Shown: positions 26,267 through 35,692, counted from the first letter of the stretch. The stretch is DNA of 55,970 nt from Verrucomicrobiota bacterium (GCA_029573725.1 JAKQDQ010000001.1:1-55970), one strand, 5' to 3'. Notes: generated from the sequence alone by a model not told the origin. Translations and numbers: made by a program.

Positions 26267-28345
26267 ATGAAATCAGTTCCATTTGATGAAGTCTTGACGA
26301 GCCCACGGAGGGGCATGCCGCCGGCCAGTGGCGGGTGGTCCGGCTGGCTGCGGCGATCTGCGCTTGGCGCCGGCTGCGCCGCCGCCTTGATGCTGACGGG
26401 GGGGGCGGCCATCGCGCAGACCTACCTGATTGATTTTGGCGGGGTGGTCGGGACATCCCGGGGGCCGGTGCCCAATGATCCCGATCATGCGTGGAACAAT
26501 GTGAACACCACGGTGGGGGTGATCGCGAACAGTGTGCTGGCGAACCTCGTGGATACGTACAACAGCACCAGCAGCGTCAGTCTGGTCATCATTGATCCTT
26601 TCAACGACGTCAACGACAACGGCACGCGCTTCTCCACGCTCTACCCCGAGAACGCCACGCGCGATTCATTGTACGGGAACACCGAATCGTTCAATGGCAA
26701 GGCCAACATTTTTCCCAAGTTCAAACTGACCGGCCTGGATGCCGCCACGAAATACACGTTCACATTTTTCGCCTCGCGCATGAGCGTGAGTGACAATCGG
26801 GAAACCGAGTATACCGTGACGGGCGCCACCACGGAAACGGCCGTGTTGAACGTCGCTGGCAATGAAGAGGTGGCGGTGACGGTCAGTGAGATGAGCCCGG
26901 ACACCGCGGGGGAGATCAGCATCGCCCTGGCCCCCTCGGTGAACAACAATAACGCGAATCACTTCACGTATCTGGGCGTGTTGCAGGTGGACGCCGTGCC
27001 GCCCCAGGCGCCGCTGAACTTCACCAGACAGCCGGCCAGTCAAACGGTGGTGCAACTGAATTCCGCCACGTTTGAGTGCGCCGTGAGCGGGCCGGCCCCG
27101 TACTTCGTACAATGGTACGAGAACGGGAACCCGATCTACAATGCGCATGATTTTACTTACACGGTGCCCGTGGCCGACCTGTCGATGGACGGCTACACCT
27201 ACTCCGTGACCGTCAGCAACCTGGTGTACGGGGTGGCGAGCACGAATGCAGTGTTGCACGTGTCCAACGACAACCTTCCGCCGGTGTTGGTGGGGGCGGC
27301 GTGTTACGACGGGCAGACCGTCATCGTGACTTTTAACGAGGCGCTGGATTGGACGACGGCCAGCGACATGAGCCATTATACGGTCAATTCCGGTGCGGTG
27401 ACGCTGACGAGTGTTCTGCTCGATGCGGAGACCGGAAAAACGGTGACGCTTTATCTGGGGGAAAGCCTCAGCGGGAACTTCACAGTGACGGTGAACGGAA
27501 TCAAGGACGTGGTGGGCAACACCATTGCACCCAACAGCAGCATTACGGGCACCGCGGTGGCCATTGAAGATCAGGATCTGCTCTTCGATTTTGGCGCGGG
27601 CGGTTCTCCGACCCAGTTCGGTCCCGCGCCGGATGATCCGGTCAACTATTGGAACAACGTCACCAGCGCCGGGATTACCGAGGGCGGCGAAGTGCTCGAT
27701 CTGGTCACGGTGCACAATGCGCCGACTCCGATCGGGTTGGTCATGATTGCGCGGTTTAACGGGGTCAATGAGAATGGCACGTTGAATTCCACCCTGTTTC
27801 CGGCGGCCGCCACGCGTGATTCCTTGTTTGGCAACACCGAAGCGTTTGGCAGCGGCGCGAATTTCTTTCCGCAATTCAAACTCACCGGATTGAATCCGTC
27901 GCGTCAATATTCGTTGTCGTTCTACGCGTCCCGCATGGGGGTTGGCGACAACCGGGAAACTGGCTACACGGTGGAGGGCAGCAACACGGGATTTGCCGCG
28001 TTAAATGCGGCGAACAACGTCAACAACCTCACGACGGTGACGGGGATCTCCCCCACGGCGGCCGGTGAGATCACGGTCAGCATCGCCCCCACGCCCAACA
28101 ACAACAACGCCAATCATTTCACCTATCTCGGGGTCATGCGCCTCGGGCCGTATGTGGCCCCGCTCGCATTCACCACGGTGCAGGTCAGTGGCGGAAAGGT
28201 GCATTTGAGTTGGACGGGAACCGGGCAGTTGGAGCGCGCCACGTCCGTCAATGGCGAGTGGACGCCGGTGCTGCCCGCGCCCGCTTCCCCTTATGAGGAG
28301 GACGTGGTGGCCGGCGAGAGCCGGTTCTTCCGCCTCAAGCAGTGA
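26267..28345 (+). CDS. Secreted multidomain protein with two ~190-residue repeated domains and Ig-like domains
   Basis: The function of this 692-residue exported protein is unknown. It has a long N-terminus with a hydrophobic signal segment ending AAIAQ (~31-51). In order: repeat domain 1 (~53-243), an Ig-like domain (~250-340, 'QPASQTVVQLNSATFECAVSG' type), an SbsA/Ig-like domain (~345-435, VTFNEALDWTTAS), repeat domain 2 (~438-628), and a ~58-residue terminal domain ending SRFFRLKQ. Both repeats start with an L/Y-xx-DFG strand and end NNNNANHFTYLGV. No catalytic residues are evident, so it is probably an adhesin or binding protein. The start at ATG 26267 precedes the signal region. It lies 250 nt after the thiolase gene and is probably a separate unit. 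Confidence 0.8.
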   Translation: MKSVPFDEVLTSPRRGMPPASGGWSGWLRRSALGAGCAAALMLTGGAAIAQTYLIDFGGVVGTSRGPVPNDPDHAWNNVNTTVGVIANSVLANLVDTYNSTSSVSLVIIDPFNDVNDNGTRFSTLYPENATRDSLYGNTESFNGKANIFPKFKLTGLDAATKYTFTFFASRMSVSDNRETEYTVTGATTETAVLNVAGNEEVAVTVSEMSPDTAGEISIALAPSVNNNNANHFTYLGVLQVDAVPPQAPLNFTRQPASQTVVQLNSATFECAVSGPAPYFVQWYENGNPIYNAHDFTYTVPVADLSMDGYTYSVTVSNLVYGVASTNAVLHVSNDNLPPVLVGAACYDGQTVIVTFNEALDWTTASDMSHYTVNSGAVTLTSVLLDAETGKTVTLYLGESLSGNFTVTVNGIKDVVGNTIAPNSSITGTAVAIEDQDLLFDFGAGGSPTQFGPAPDDPVNYWNNVTSAGITEGGEVLDLVTVHNAPTPIGLVMIARFNGVNENGTLNSTLFPAAATRDSLFGNTEAFGSGANFFPQFKLTGLNPSRQYSLSFYASRMGVGDNRETGYTVEGSNTGFAALNAANNVNNLTTVTGISPTAAGEITVSIAPTPNNNNANHFTYLGVMRLGPYVAPLAFTTVQVSGGKVHLSWTGTGQLERATSVNGEWTPVLPAPASPYEEDVVAGESRFFRLKQ

Positions 28346-30778
28346 CCCGTGGTTTCGCGGGTGGCGAATTTGCGCCCACGGGGAGCTTGTGGGGTTTCCG
28401 TGGGCGCAGCGCTTCCCTGGCCGGAGTTGCGCCTGGCCGGTTAACTGGATGTCGTGAAAGGATCGTTTGTCATGGGGATTTATCGTGTGGTGTATGCGGC
28501 TGCGATGGCCGTCTTGGTGTTGGCGGGAACGCCGCGCGCCTCCGCGCAAAACCGGGTGCTGTTCATCGGGAACAGCTTTACAATCGGCAGTGGTGGGGGC
28601 GGCGTGCCCGGCATTTTTGATCGCCTGGCGCAGGCGGGCGGACAGCCCGATCCAGATACCGTGATGCAGGCGACCGGCGGGGTGGATTTCAAGTATCACT
28701 ACGAAAGCGCGGCCACGCTGGCCACCATTGCCTCCCAGCCATGGACGCACGTCATCCTGCAAAATTACAGTACGCAACCCACGCATCTGGCGAGCGGGAA
28801 CATCCCCGCCCACCACACTTATGGGACGCTGCTTTACGAGAAAATTCTCCAGAACAATCCGCAGACGCAGGTGATCCTCTTTGAAACCTGGTCGCGTTCG
28901 GCCGCGCACCCCTTGATCACCGGGGTTTCGGGACCGAACAGCTTCGCCAGCACCGCCGAGTTTCAAACCGAGTTGCGCACGAACTATCAGGGGTTGGCGG
29001 ATGCGCTCAATTTCAATCACCCAACCAATCCGTTCGTGACGGTCGCCCCGGTGGGGGACGCCTGGGAAAATGCCGGCGGCCTGCGCCCGGCGGCCGATCC
29101 GTTGTATGTCCGGTTGCACGGCAGTGACGAATACCATGGCAACAACAACGGCTATTATCTGGCGGCCTGTGTGATTTACAGCGTGGTTTACGGGGTCAGT
29201 CCCCATGGGCTGGGAACGAATGCCCTGATCACCAGCCTGGGGCTGGGCCTTACCGTTCCGGCCGTCCAGTTGGAGGATGTGGCCTGGGCGACGGTGGCGG
29301 GTGGCAGCCAGTTCGGCGCGCAGTCTTTTCTCTTCGATTTCGGCGCCGCCGCCACGCCCACCGGGTTCGGACCGCCGCCGGGGGATCCGGAGAATTACTG
29401 GAACAACGTGTTGGAAGCGGTTGGCACTTCGCCCACCGGCCAGCTCAGCAATCTCGTCACCACGGCCAATGTGCCAACTGATATCGGGTTGACGATGCTG
29501 AGTCGTTTCAATGGGGTCAACGCCAATGGCACCAGCGCCGCATCCGTCTTCCCGCCCAGGGCCACGCAGGATTCCTTGTTCGGCAACACCGAAATGTTCA
29601 ACGAGTTGAGCGATGTCTTCCCCAGTTTCCAGTTGACCCATCTCAACACCAACCGGACGTATCATTTCACCTTTTATGCTTCGCGCCTGGGGGTGAATGA
29701 CAATCGGGAGACGGGTTACACGGTGACCGGGCAGAATTCCGCCTCCGCCGCGCTCAACGCCGCAAACAACGTGGACGGCACGGCCGCCGTGGCCGCCATT
29801 GTGCCGGATGCCCAAGGGAGCATCACCATCAGCCTGGCCCCCACTGCGAACAATAATAACGCCAACCACTTTACTTATTTGGGCGCGATGCGGATGGATG
29901 CCGTGCCGGAACAACAGCCGATCACCTTCACCAAAGAGCCGGTGGATCAAACCGTCTCCGAACACATGCCGGCCTTCTTCACGGCGGGCGTGCTCGGCAC
30001 TCCGCCGTATTTCATCCAGTGGTTCAGCAATGACGTGGCAATTCCCAATGCGCATCAGCTCACCCTTACGCTGGCGGCCGTGACGATGGAGATGGAGGGC
30101 AGCCGGTATTCGGTCACGGTGAGCAATCTCGCCTTTGGGGCCACCAGCAGCAACGCCGTGCTGCACGTTGTGCCGTCCCCGCAAAATCCGGCGCAGCAAA
30201 CCTGGTTGTTTGATTTCGGCGGCGGAAACACCACCGGTTATGGTCCGGCGCCCGATGATCCGTTCAACTTCTGGAACAACCTCACCACGGCCGTGGGCAG
30301 TTCCGACACCGGACGCCTGACCAACCTCGTCACCACGATGAATGCGCCGACCACGATGGGGGTGGTAATGGTGCGGCGGTTCAATGGCGCGAATGAAAAC
30401 GGCACCACCAGTTCGCCCTTTTTGCCCGCCCGCGCCACCGGAGATTCGCTTTACGGCAACACGGAAATGTTCGGAGGCCAGGCCAACATTTTCCCCGGCT
30501 TTAAATTGGTCGGGCTGGATGCCGGGCGTTTGTATGACCTCACGTTTTATGCCTCGCGGCTCGGGGTGGGAGACAATCGCGAAACCGGTTATACCGTCAC
30601 CGGCACCGGTACGCATTTCGTGGCACTGAATGCGGCCAATAATGTGACCAATACGGCCACATTGACCGGGGTGGCCCCCACGGGCGCCGGCGAGATTGCC
30701 ATCGATTTGGCGCCAACCCCGAATAACAACAACGCCAATCATTTCACCTATCTGGGGGTGTTGCGCGTGGATGCCTTC
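26423..30778 (+). repeat. Four copies of a ~190-residue 'DFG...NNNNANHFTYLG' domain in two adjacent genes
   Basis: The copies lie at about 26423-26994, 27578-28150, 29327-29905 and 30203-30778. Each opens with xxFDFG, then GPxPxDPxxxWNN, a 'RDSLxGNTExF...FPxFKLTGL' block, 'FYASRxGVxDNRETGYTV', and closes with PNNNNANHFTYLGVxRxDA. Within each protein the copies are divergent, but the DNA around the closing motif (runs of aac/aat codons) stays similar. The arrangement suggests duplication inside and between the two neighbouring genes. I cannot name the domain. Confidence 0.85.
28371..28408 (+). terminator. Intergenic hairpin between the two repeat-domain genes
   Basis: A perfect 11-bp inverted repeat, TGCGCCCACGG (28371-28381) and CCGTGGGCGCA (28398-28408), with a 16-nt loop sits 26 nt after the first gene's stop. 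There is no T run after it, so it is not a standard intrinsic terminator. It may slow or protect the transcript. Confidence 0.4.
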
Positions 30779-30976
30779 CTGCGTCCACCCGAGTTCCATG
30801 CGCCGGTGATTGAAAGTGGTCAGATCCAACTGGACTGGAACGGCAATGCGCAATTGGAATGGGCTCCCGCAGTCTCCGGTCCCTGGACTCCCGTCACCCC
30901 GCGTCCTGAACCGCCCTACACTGAAAATTTGCTGCCCGGGCAAAATCGCTTCTTCCGGCTGCTGGCCGTGCCTTGA
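28472..30976 (+). CDS. Secreted SGNH-type hydrolase fused to two repeat domains and an Ig-like domain
   Basis: This 834-residue exported protein has a signal peptide (VLVLAGTPRASAQ). The N-terminal ~250 residues look like an SGNH/GDSL-type (DUF4886-like) hydrolase: VLFIGNSFTIG with the candidate nucleophile Ser, HVILQNYSTQPT as block III-like, and a SDEYHGNNNGYYLAA segment carrying the Asp/His pair. After it come repeat domain 3, an Ig-like domain (KEPVDQTVSEHMPAFF), repeat domain 4, and a C-terminal domain ending NRFFRLLAVP. An esterase acting on polysaccharide or other acylated polymer is plausible. ATG 28472 is preferred over GTG 28454 because AAAGGA lies 9 nt before it. The GH16 gene follows. 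Confidence 0.82.
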   Translation: MGIYRVVYAAAMAVLVLAGTPRASAQNRVLFIGNSFTIGSGGGGVPGIFDRLAQAGGQPDPDTVMQATGGVDFKYHYESAATLATIASQPWTHVILQNYSTQPTHLASGNIPAHHTYGTLLYEKILQNNPQTQVILFETWSRSAAHPLITGVSGPNSFASTAEFQTELRTNYQGLADALNFNHPTNPFVTVAPVGDAWENAGGLRPAADPLYVRLHGSDEYHGNNNGYYLAACVIYSVVYGVSPHGLGTNALITSLGLGLTVPAVQLEDVAWATVAGGSQFGAQSFLFDFGAAATPTGFGPPPGDPENYWNNVLEAVGTSPTGQLSNLVTTANVPTDIGLTMLSRFNGVNANGTSAASVFPPRATQDSLFGNTEMFNELSDVFPSFQLTHLNTNRTYHFTFYASRLGVNDNRETGYTVTGQNSASAALNAANNVDGTAAVAAIVPDAQGSITISLAPTANNNNANHFTYLGAMRMDAVPEQQPITFTKEPVDQTVSEHMPAFFTAGVLGTPPYFIQWFSNDVAIPNAHQLTLTLAAVTMEMEGSRYSVTVSNLAFGATSSNAVLHVVPSPQNPAQQTWLFDFGGGNTTGYGPAPDDPFNFWNNLTTAVGSSDTGRLTNLVTTMNAPTTMGVVMVRRFNGANENGTTSSPFLPARATGDSLYGNTEMFGGQANIFPGFKLVGLDAGRLYDLTFYASRLGVGDNRETGYTVTGTGTHFVALNAANNVTNTATLTGVAPTGAGEIAIDLAPTPNNNNANHFTYLGVLRVDAFLRPPEFHAPVIESGQIQLDWNGNAQLEWAPAVSGPWTPVTPRPEPPYTENLLPGQNRFFRLLAVP

Positions 30977-31145
30977 GCGTCCTGGAGCCGGCAACTGTCC
31001 AGCGGAGCTCCCGGTGGGCGGATCAGCGTTGACGGCAGAGGCCGGGGTGTGGTTCATTCCCGGTGGGCTGTTCCAGCAGTTTGCCGGGGAAAAACTGCCG
31101 GTCAGCTGTCACGTCGCAGGTTTCCGTCAAGCGATCGCCAGCCTT

Positions 31146-31985
31146 ATGCGAACACCAATTTTTTTGTTGGGATTGCTGCTAACCCTTTCCGGCTTCGGTC
31201 AGGAACGGGCGGGCTGGCAGCGGATTTGGGCGGATGAATTCGATCAGCCGGGCGGAACCTCACCCGACACGAACAAATGGGTTTTCGATTTCGGCGCCGG
31301 CGGATGGGGCAATGCGGAACTTCAGAATTATACGGCGCGCACGAACAATGTGCGGATTGAGAACGGACGATTGATCATTGAAGCGCATCGCGATCATTTT
31401 CAAGGGGTTGCTTACAGCTCAGGCCGGATCAAGACGCAGGGGAAATTTGCCTTTACCTACGGCCGGGTGGAAGCGCGGATCCGGATCCCGGAGGGGCCGG
31501 GCATCTGGCCGGCCTTTTGGATGCTGGGGGACAGCATGGCGTCGGTGGGGTGGCCCGCTTGCGGCGAGATTGACATCATGGAAAACATCGGTCGTGAACC
31601 CCGGCTGGTTCACGGCACGATTCACGGTCCGGGTTACTCGGGAAATGCGAGCGTGGGGGGCGTGTTCGCCCTGGCCGACAACCACAGGTTTGCCGAGGCC
31701 TTTCACGTTTATGCGGTCGAATGGACTCCCGAACGCATCCAGTGGTTCGTGGACGAGGCGCGCTTTTTTCATGTGACCCCGGAAGTCCTGCCTGCCGGGG
31801 CGGCCTGGGTGTTTGCGCAGCCGCAATTTCTGCTGCTCAATCTGGCCGTGGGCGGGAATTGGCCGGGGGCGCCCAACGAACACACCGTTTTCCCGCAGCG
31901 CATGGAAATAGATTACGTGCGGGTGTATCAACCATCGGACAAGGCTCAACCCGCCGCGACCGCACCGCACAACCAGGACTTTTGA
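31146..31985 (+). CDS. Secreted glycoside hydrolase family 16 (beta-glucanase/laminarinase-like)
   Basis: This 279-residue exported enzyme has a short signal peptide (FLLGLLLTLSGFGQ) and one GH16 jelly-roll domain. The active site is GEIDIMENIG, with nucleophile E141, D143 and acid/base E146. Flanking features are GWGNAELQNYT (53-63), the SSGRIKTQGKFAFTYGRVEARI block and WPAFWMLG. The EIDIME spacing (with the extra Met) matches laminarinases and related endo-beta-1,3-glucanases that cleave internal beta-glucan bonds. It has no extra binding module. ATG 31146 directly precedes the signal sequence. With the SGNH protein upstream it suggests a polysaccharide-processing neighbourhood. Confidence 0.93.
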   Translation: MRTPIFLLGLLLTLSGFGQERAGWQRIWADEFDQPGGTSPDTNKWVFDFGAGGWGNAELQNYTARTNNVRIENGRLIIEAHRDHFQGVAYSSGRIKTQGKFAFTYGRVEARIRIPEGPGIWPAFWMLGDSMASVGWPACGEIDIMENIGREPRLVHGTIHGPGYSGNASVGGVFALADNHRFAEAFHVYAVEWTPERIQWFVDEARFFHVTPEVLPAGAAWVFAQPQFLLLNLAVGGNWPGAPNEHTVFPQRMEIDYVRVYQPSDKAQPAATAPHNQDF

Positions 31986-32153
31986 GTTGTGTCCGCGCAG
32001 AGCGGACCGCCCGTTGGCCCAAGGATTATTTTGCGTGAGGGAGTCGTTGCGCCCCGGGCAACGCGGGCGGAACTTCCCCCGTAAGTTTACGGATGCCGGA
32101 CTGGGTTTCTCTGGCGGATGCGCAGATAAAATTCTGGCGGACTTACTTTGAAA

Positions 32154-32183
32154 TTGACAAAACCAAAGATTGCTGGATAAGCT
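32154..32183 (+). promoter_or_regulatory. Candidate sigma-70-type promoter for the PEP-CTERM LamG-like gene
   Basis: TTGACA (32154-32159), an 18-nt spacer and TAAGCT (32178-32183) lie about 80 nt before the start codon in an AT-richer stretch. The -35 is perfect and the -10 is only a partial match. Confidence 0.4.
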
Positions 32184-32265
32184 CAGGACACCATCCAAGA
32201 AGAGTGTAACGCCAGTTGCGCGGTTGGCGGGTGGAACTCAGCAGGAAACAAACTTGATTCTCATC

Positions 32266-33111
32266 ATGAAGAAAATCCTTTTTACTCTGATCATCAGTTC
32301 AGGGGTGATTGCCGCCCAGGCGGCCAACGTGCCGACGGGTCTGACCGGATTATGGTTGTTCCAAACCTCGGACACGAGATTTGACGGAACAATCGGCGGT
32401 TCCATAACAACCAGCCACCCCGATAACGGCACCTGGATGACCGGTCCGTGGGTGGAAATTGGAACGGATGGCAATCCCGGACTTTATTCGGGCAACGGGG
32501 TCATTCAGGACCGTTCCTGGGATTATCTCACTGTTCCCACTGGAATTGCCCCCAATGGCGGTGGCAGTTATGTCAACAACTACACCATTTTGATTGATTA
32601 CAATCAGACGCAAAGCCAGGAGTATAACAGCCTCTTTCAGACGGCGGGAGATGCCCACGCCAACGATGGCGACCTTTGGATCAAACAGGGCACCGGCGGA
32701 AGTTCCATCGGCAGTGCACAATTAGGTTACTCGGCGCTCACGTTTGATCCCTCAACCTGGCACCGGATTGTTTGGTCAGTCCAGAACGACAGCTTCTTCC
32801 GCGTTTACATTGACGGAACGCTGTTTTTGGACTCCGGAGCGCAGGGGGTTGATGGTCGCTACTCGCTGAACCCAACCTTTTACCTGTTTGCGGACAATGA
32901 TTGGGAAGATGCCTGGGGCCTGGTGGGAACCGTGGCAGTCTGGGACCATGCCCTTACTGGTGCTGAAATCACGGAGATGGGTGGCTGGGTTGATGGTGCG
33001 GCCACCCCGACACCGCTGACCTTGGTGCCGGAACCGACTGCGCTCTCGTTCCTGGCGACCGGAGCCCTGTTGTTGTTCGCCAACCGGAACGCGCATCGCC
33101 GTCGCGCCTGA
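32266..33111 (+). CDS. PEP-CTERM protein with LamG-like domain
   Basis: This 281-residue exported protein has a signal peptide MKKILFTLIISSGVIAAQA and one concanavalin/LamG-like beta-sandwich (~25-245) with patterns such as YTILIDYNQTQ and WHRIVWSVQNDSFFRVYIDG. A C-terminal PEP-CTERM sorting signal follows: VPEPTALSFLATGALLLFA, then a basic end NRNAHRRRA. PEP-CTERM tails are recognised by exosortase and linked to export together with exopolysaccharide. Exosortase itself is not in the window. A hairpin overlaps the stop codon. Confidence 0.88.
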   Translation: MKKILFTLIISSGVIAAQAANVPTGLTGLWLFQTSDTRFDGTIGGSITTSHPDNGTWMTGPWVEIGTDGNPGLYSGNGVIQDRSWDYLTVPTGIAPNGGGSYVNNYTILIDYNQTQSQEYNSLFQTAGDAHANDGDLWIKQGTGGSSIGSAQLGYSALTFDPSTWHRIVWSVQNDSFFRVYIDGTLFLDSGAQGVDGRYSLNPTFYLFADNDWEDAWGLVGTVAVWDHALTGAEITEMGGWVDGAATPTPLTLVPEPTALSFLATGALLLFANRNAHRRRA

Positions 33112-33129
33112 GGACGAGCCCTCAGGCGC
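33104..33129 (+). terminator. Hairpin at the end of the PEP-CTERM LamG-like gene
   Basis: A perfect 10-bp stem GCGCCTGAGG/CCTCAGGCGC with a 6-nt loop overlaps the TGA stop codon. No T run follows, so it may be a weak or factor-dependent terminator or an RNA-stabilising hairpin. Confidence 0.4.
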
Positions 33130-33501
33130 CAGGGTGGAGATTGAGGCGTGCGCCAAACCGGATGCGGTGCCTGGAACAAAAGTCCAGGCCATGCGGGCTG
33201 GTTTAAAGGGGTCATGAATCCTTGATCCAATCCGCCGCCGGGGCGGGTGGCGTCGTCAGCCGGCGCTTGCGGTACGGACGCGTCAAATTGTGGAGCAACA
33301 CATCGCCGCACAGGCACGAGTTTGCAGTCAATCCCTCCTGACAACGGGTGGAGGTCGGTTTACCCGGCATCCCCGGGATGTCGGCACGGGGGTGCGTTGT
33401 CAGTCTTTTTTGTGATCCTGCGTGTTTTGCCTTGAAAACTCTGGGGGCTTGGTCAAGCATCGCTCTGCGGCTGCCGCCTGGCAGCGGACAACGACAGAGC
33501 A
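33130..33501 (+). other. Gap before tRNA-Ser (~370 bp)
   Basis: No gene is supported on either strand. The minus-strand frame ending at 33212 begins with the antisense of the tRNA ('EREGFEPSLRLL') and is an artefact. Confidence 0.6.
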
Positions 33502-33594
33502 GGAGAGATGGCCGAGTGGCTGAAGGCGCTGGTTTGCTAAACCGGTTTACGGTCAAAAGCCGTAACGAGGGTTCGAATCCCTCTCTCTCCGCCA
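33502..33594 (+). tRNA. tRNA-Ser (anticodon GCU)
   Basis: This is a class II tRNA. The acceptor arms GGAGAGA and TCTCTCC pair. The anticodon stem GGTTT.../...AAACC encloses TTGCTAA, giving anticodon GCU (Ser, AGC/AGU). A long variable arm (TACGGTC-AAAA-GCCGTA) follows, with the T arm GGGTTCGAATCCC, a G discriminator and an encoded CCA at the end. Confidence 0.95.
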
Positions 33595-33724
33595 CTCACC
33601 GTGCAAAATGTTCCCATTGTGGCGAAGCGCGCCAGCCGTTTGTTCGCCCGCACGGATTTGTCCGCACGCGGTTGTTGACGCGGGATTGACAACCGTCAGC
33701 ACAGGGCGCAGTCTCAAACGGTTT

Positions 33725-34765
33725 ATGAACACCATTCCAAAATTCGTTCGTCGCTGGTTGTCCGGCACGCTCTTGGGATTGGCTGCACTGGTCTGGGCTT
33801 CCGCCTATGGCCACACTGCGGAAATGACAACACTGCCGGCGCCCGCCGCGGGAGAGGAGCCGGCGGAGACCAACCTCACTTTGGCTGCGGAGGCGTTGCG
33901 CTCGTATTTGAAGGTGCAGGAACAGCTGCACGCCACGCAATTGGCGCTGGAGCGCAACCAGCAGGAGACGGAGGCGCTGGCCGCCAAAACCACCGCCGCG
34001 CTGGAAGCCAAGCTGCGCGCGCTGGAAGTCGCGTTGGACCGGCAGAAATCCGCGGAATGGACCGCCATGCAGGAAACGGTGGCGACCAACAATCGTCTGC
34101 TCCTGCTGGTGGGCGGCTCGATTGCTGGCGTGGGCTTTTTCATTTTGCTGGCGACGGGTTATTTGCAATGGCGCGCGGTGAATCGGCTGGCCGAAGTCTC
34201 TGCGCAACTTCAGAGCAGTCGCTCCACCCTGACCCTTTCCGCAGGCGGGGCACCAGGGGTGAAACCGGAATTGCCCGCCCCGGCTTCCGAGCGGCTGTTT
34301 GGTGTGTTGTCACGGTTGGAGCAGCGCATTCTACAACTGGAGCATGCCACCTCACCGTTATTGTCGGAGCCGCCCGCAACGTCCGCTGAACCGGCGTCGC
34401 CCCCGGAACATAACGGCGGGAACGACGTCACGGCACCGGCGGATTCCTCCGGAACCCTGCTGGCGCAAGGCCAGAAACTGCTGGCCGAAGATAAACCACG
34501 GGAAGCCCTGGCCTGTTTTGAAACCATCCTGCAGGTTGAACCGAATCACGGCGAGGCGCTGGTGAAGAAGGGACTGGCCCTGGAAGCGATGCAGCAGCCG
34601 GAAGCCGCCCTGGCGTGTTATGATCAGGCCATTGCCGCCAACACGGATTTGACGATTGCTTACCTGCAAAAGGGCGGGCTGTTCAACCGGCTCGAACGCT
34701 ACGAGGAAGCGTTGCAATGCTACGAATCCGCACTGCAGGCGCAGGAAAAGGCGCACGCGGTGTGA
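33725..34765 (+). CDS. Membrane-anchored TPR-repeat protein
   Basis: This is a 346-residue protein with an N-terminal signal-like helix (LSGTLLGLAALVWASA). A Gln/Glu/Ala-rich likely coiled coil covers residues ~50-120 and a clear transmembrane helix lies at ~125-150 (LLLLVGGSIAGVGFFILLATGYL). A Pro/Ser/Ala-rich linker leads to about three tetratricopeptide repeats (~245-340): LAEDKPREALACFETILQ, LEAMQQPEAALACYDQAI and LNRLERYEEALQCYESAL-like units. TPRs serve as protein-interaction scaffolds, and no partner is suggested by the neighbours. ATG 33725 precedes the signal-like region. Confidence 0.82.
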   Translation: MNTIPKFVRRWLSGTLLGLAALVWASAYGHTAEMTTLPAPAAGEEPAETNLTLAAEALRSYLKVQEQLHATQLALERNQQETEALAAKTTAALEAKLRALEVALDRQKSAEWTAMQETVATNNRLLLLVGGSIAGVGFFILLATGYLQWRAVNRLAEVSAQLQSSRSTLTLSAGGAPGVKPELPAPASERLFGVLSRLEQRILQLEHATSPLLSEPPATSAEPASPPEHNGGNDVTAPADSSGTLLAQGQKLLAEDKPREALACFETILQVEPNHGEALVKKGLALEAMQQPEAALACYDQAIAANTDLTIAYLQKGGLFNRLERYEEALQCYESALQAQEKAHAV

Positions 34766-35295
34766 GGCGCCCACGCCCGGCGGCGGCCACTCCGCAATAT
34801 CCGCCGTTGCCGGATGCATCTTGTTGCGGGATTCTCCCAAACACGCCCTGACAGCCGCCGGCGATTGAATGGCCGGTGGCTGGGTGGGTTGCCTGGCGTT
34901 TCTGAATCGTGGCGTGGTCATGACTGGCCGTGAACCGACGCAGAGCGGGGTGAATCCGGGCAGCGGATGTCCCGGGTTGAGGAGTGGCGGAAGCTGCATC
35001 AGCACCATACCCGGCTGCCAGTCAGGCGAAAGCCCACAACGCGAACCGTATGTAGCGCCTTGTTCGTCAAGTTCCTTTCTCTGGGGTCTTGTTTTATGCA
35101 GGGTGCGAACGAAGCGAGGGGCAAAATTCTGGGGGCCCTCATGGCCGGGTGCTCTTACTGGTTCAGAAACCGGGTTTTTCCGTGGTCAGCGGGAATTCAT
35201 CAATTGTCCCTGCTGTTTCCGCTGCCGGGGCGAATTTTAGATTGCCATCAGGACGGCACCCATTAAACTGTCACGCTTGGTTTTGAACTACTACT
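34766..35295 (+). other. Gap of ~530 bp
   Basis: No coding frame with family character or good codon use was found. A plus-strand frame across 34967-35266 has a Cys/Trp-rich, low-quality translation and is not called. No tmRNA, 6S or RNase P pattern was recognised. Confidence 0.5.
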
Positions 35296-35547
35296 GTGAA
35301 CGCTGAACTTTGTCGGAGAGCTCTGGAGAGGGTTGGAGGCCCCAACATTCTGATCAACATCGTCTCGCAACGGGTACGCCAGTTGAATGCGGGTGGGGGT
35401 GGCTTGGGACGTCCGTTGATCGCGGACTATGTCACGTTGGGTGCGGCGGACATTGCCTTGCGTGAGGTGATCGAGGAGAAAATTGGCTGGGAACTGCCTA
35501 AACTGGAGGAACTGACCCGTCCACTGCCCAAGAAGCGACGCCGATAA
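35296..35547 (+). CDS. rpoZ: DNA-directed RNA polymerase omega subunit-like protein
   Basis: This 83-residue basic protein has the omega pattern: N-terminal AELCRRALERVGGPNILINIVSQRVRQL, a short Gly-rich turn, then GAADIALREVIEEKI, and a Lys/Arg-rich tail. Omega helps RNA polymerase assembly. This version resembles the omega family of Verrucomicrobiota rather than the proteobacterial form. GTG 35296 is the start; no strong ribosome-binding site is seen. A strong terminator lies downstream, before smpB. Confidence 0.8.
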   Translation: MNAELCRRALERVGGPNILINIVSQRVRQLNAGGGGLGRPLIADYVTLGAADIALREVIEEKIGWELPKLEELTRPLPKKRRR

Positions 35548-35620
35548 AGCACCTTTGCCGGGCTGAGCCGTTGCTTCCGGGGAGGGAGGTCGCTCTCCGC
35601 TCCTGCGATAATCATCTTCC

Positions 35621-35652
35621 GCTTCATTCATCCAGATGAATGAAGCTTTTTT
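35621..35652 (+). terminator. Rho-independent terminator of rpoZ
   Basis: A perfect 12-bp inverted repeat GCTTCATTCATC/GATGAATGAAGC with a very small loop is followed directly by TTTTTT. It separates rpoZ from smpB. Confidence 0.88.
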
Positions 35653-35692
35653 GTGACTCGAATTTTCACCGGTTGGTCCTATCCTGCAGTTG

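Noticed and set aside
28001..31057. 1018-codon minus-strand ORF opposite the SGNH/repeat protein
   Set aside because: Shadow frame of a repetitive, GC-rich gene; no domain seen and the sense strand is clearly coding.
33212..33595. Minus-strand ORF beginning with EREGFEPSLRLL over tRNA-Ser
   Set aside because: Antisense reading of the tRNA, a frequent false gene.
34967..35266. Plus-strand ORF in the gap before rpoZ
   Set aside because: Cys/Trp-rich, no family, poor codon use, no ribosome-binding site.
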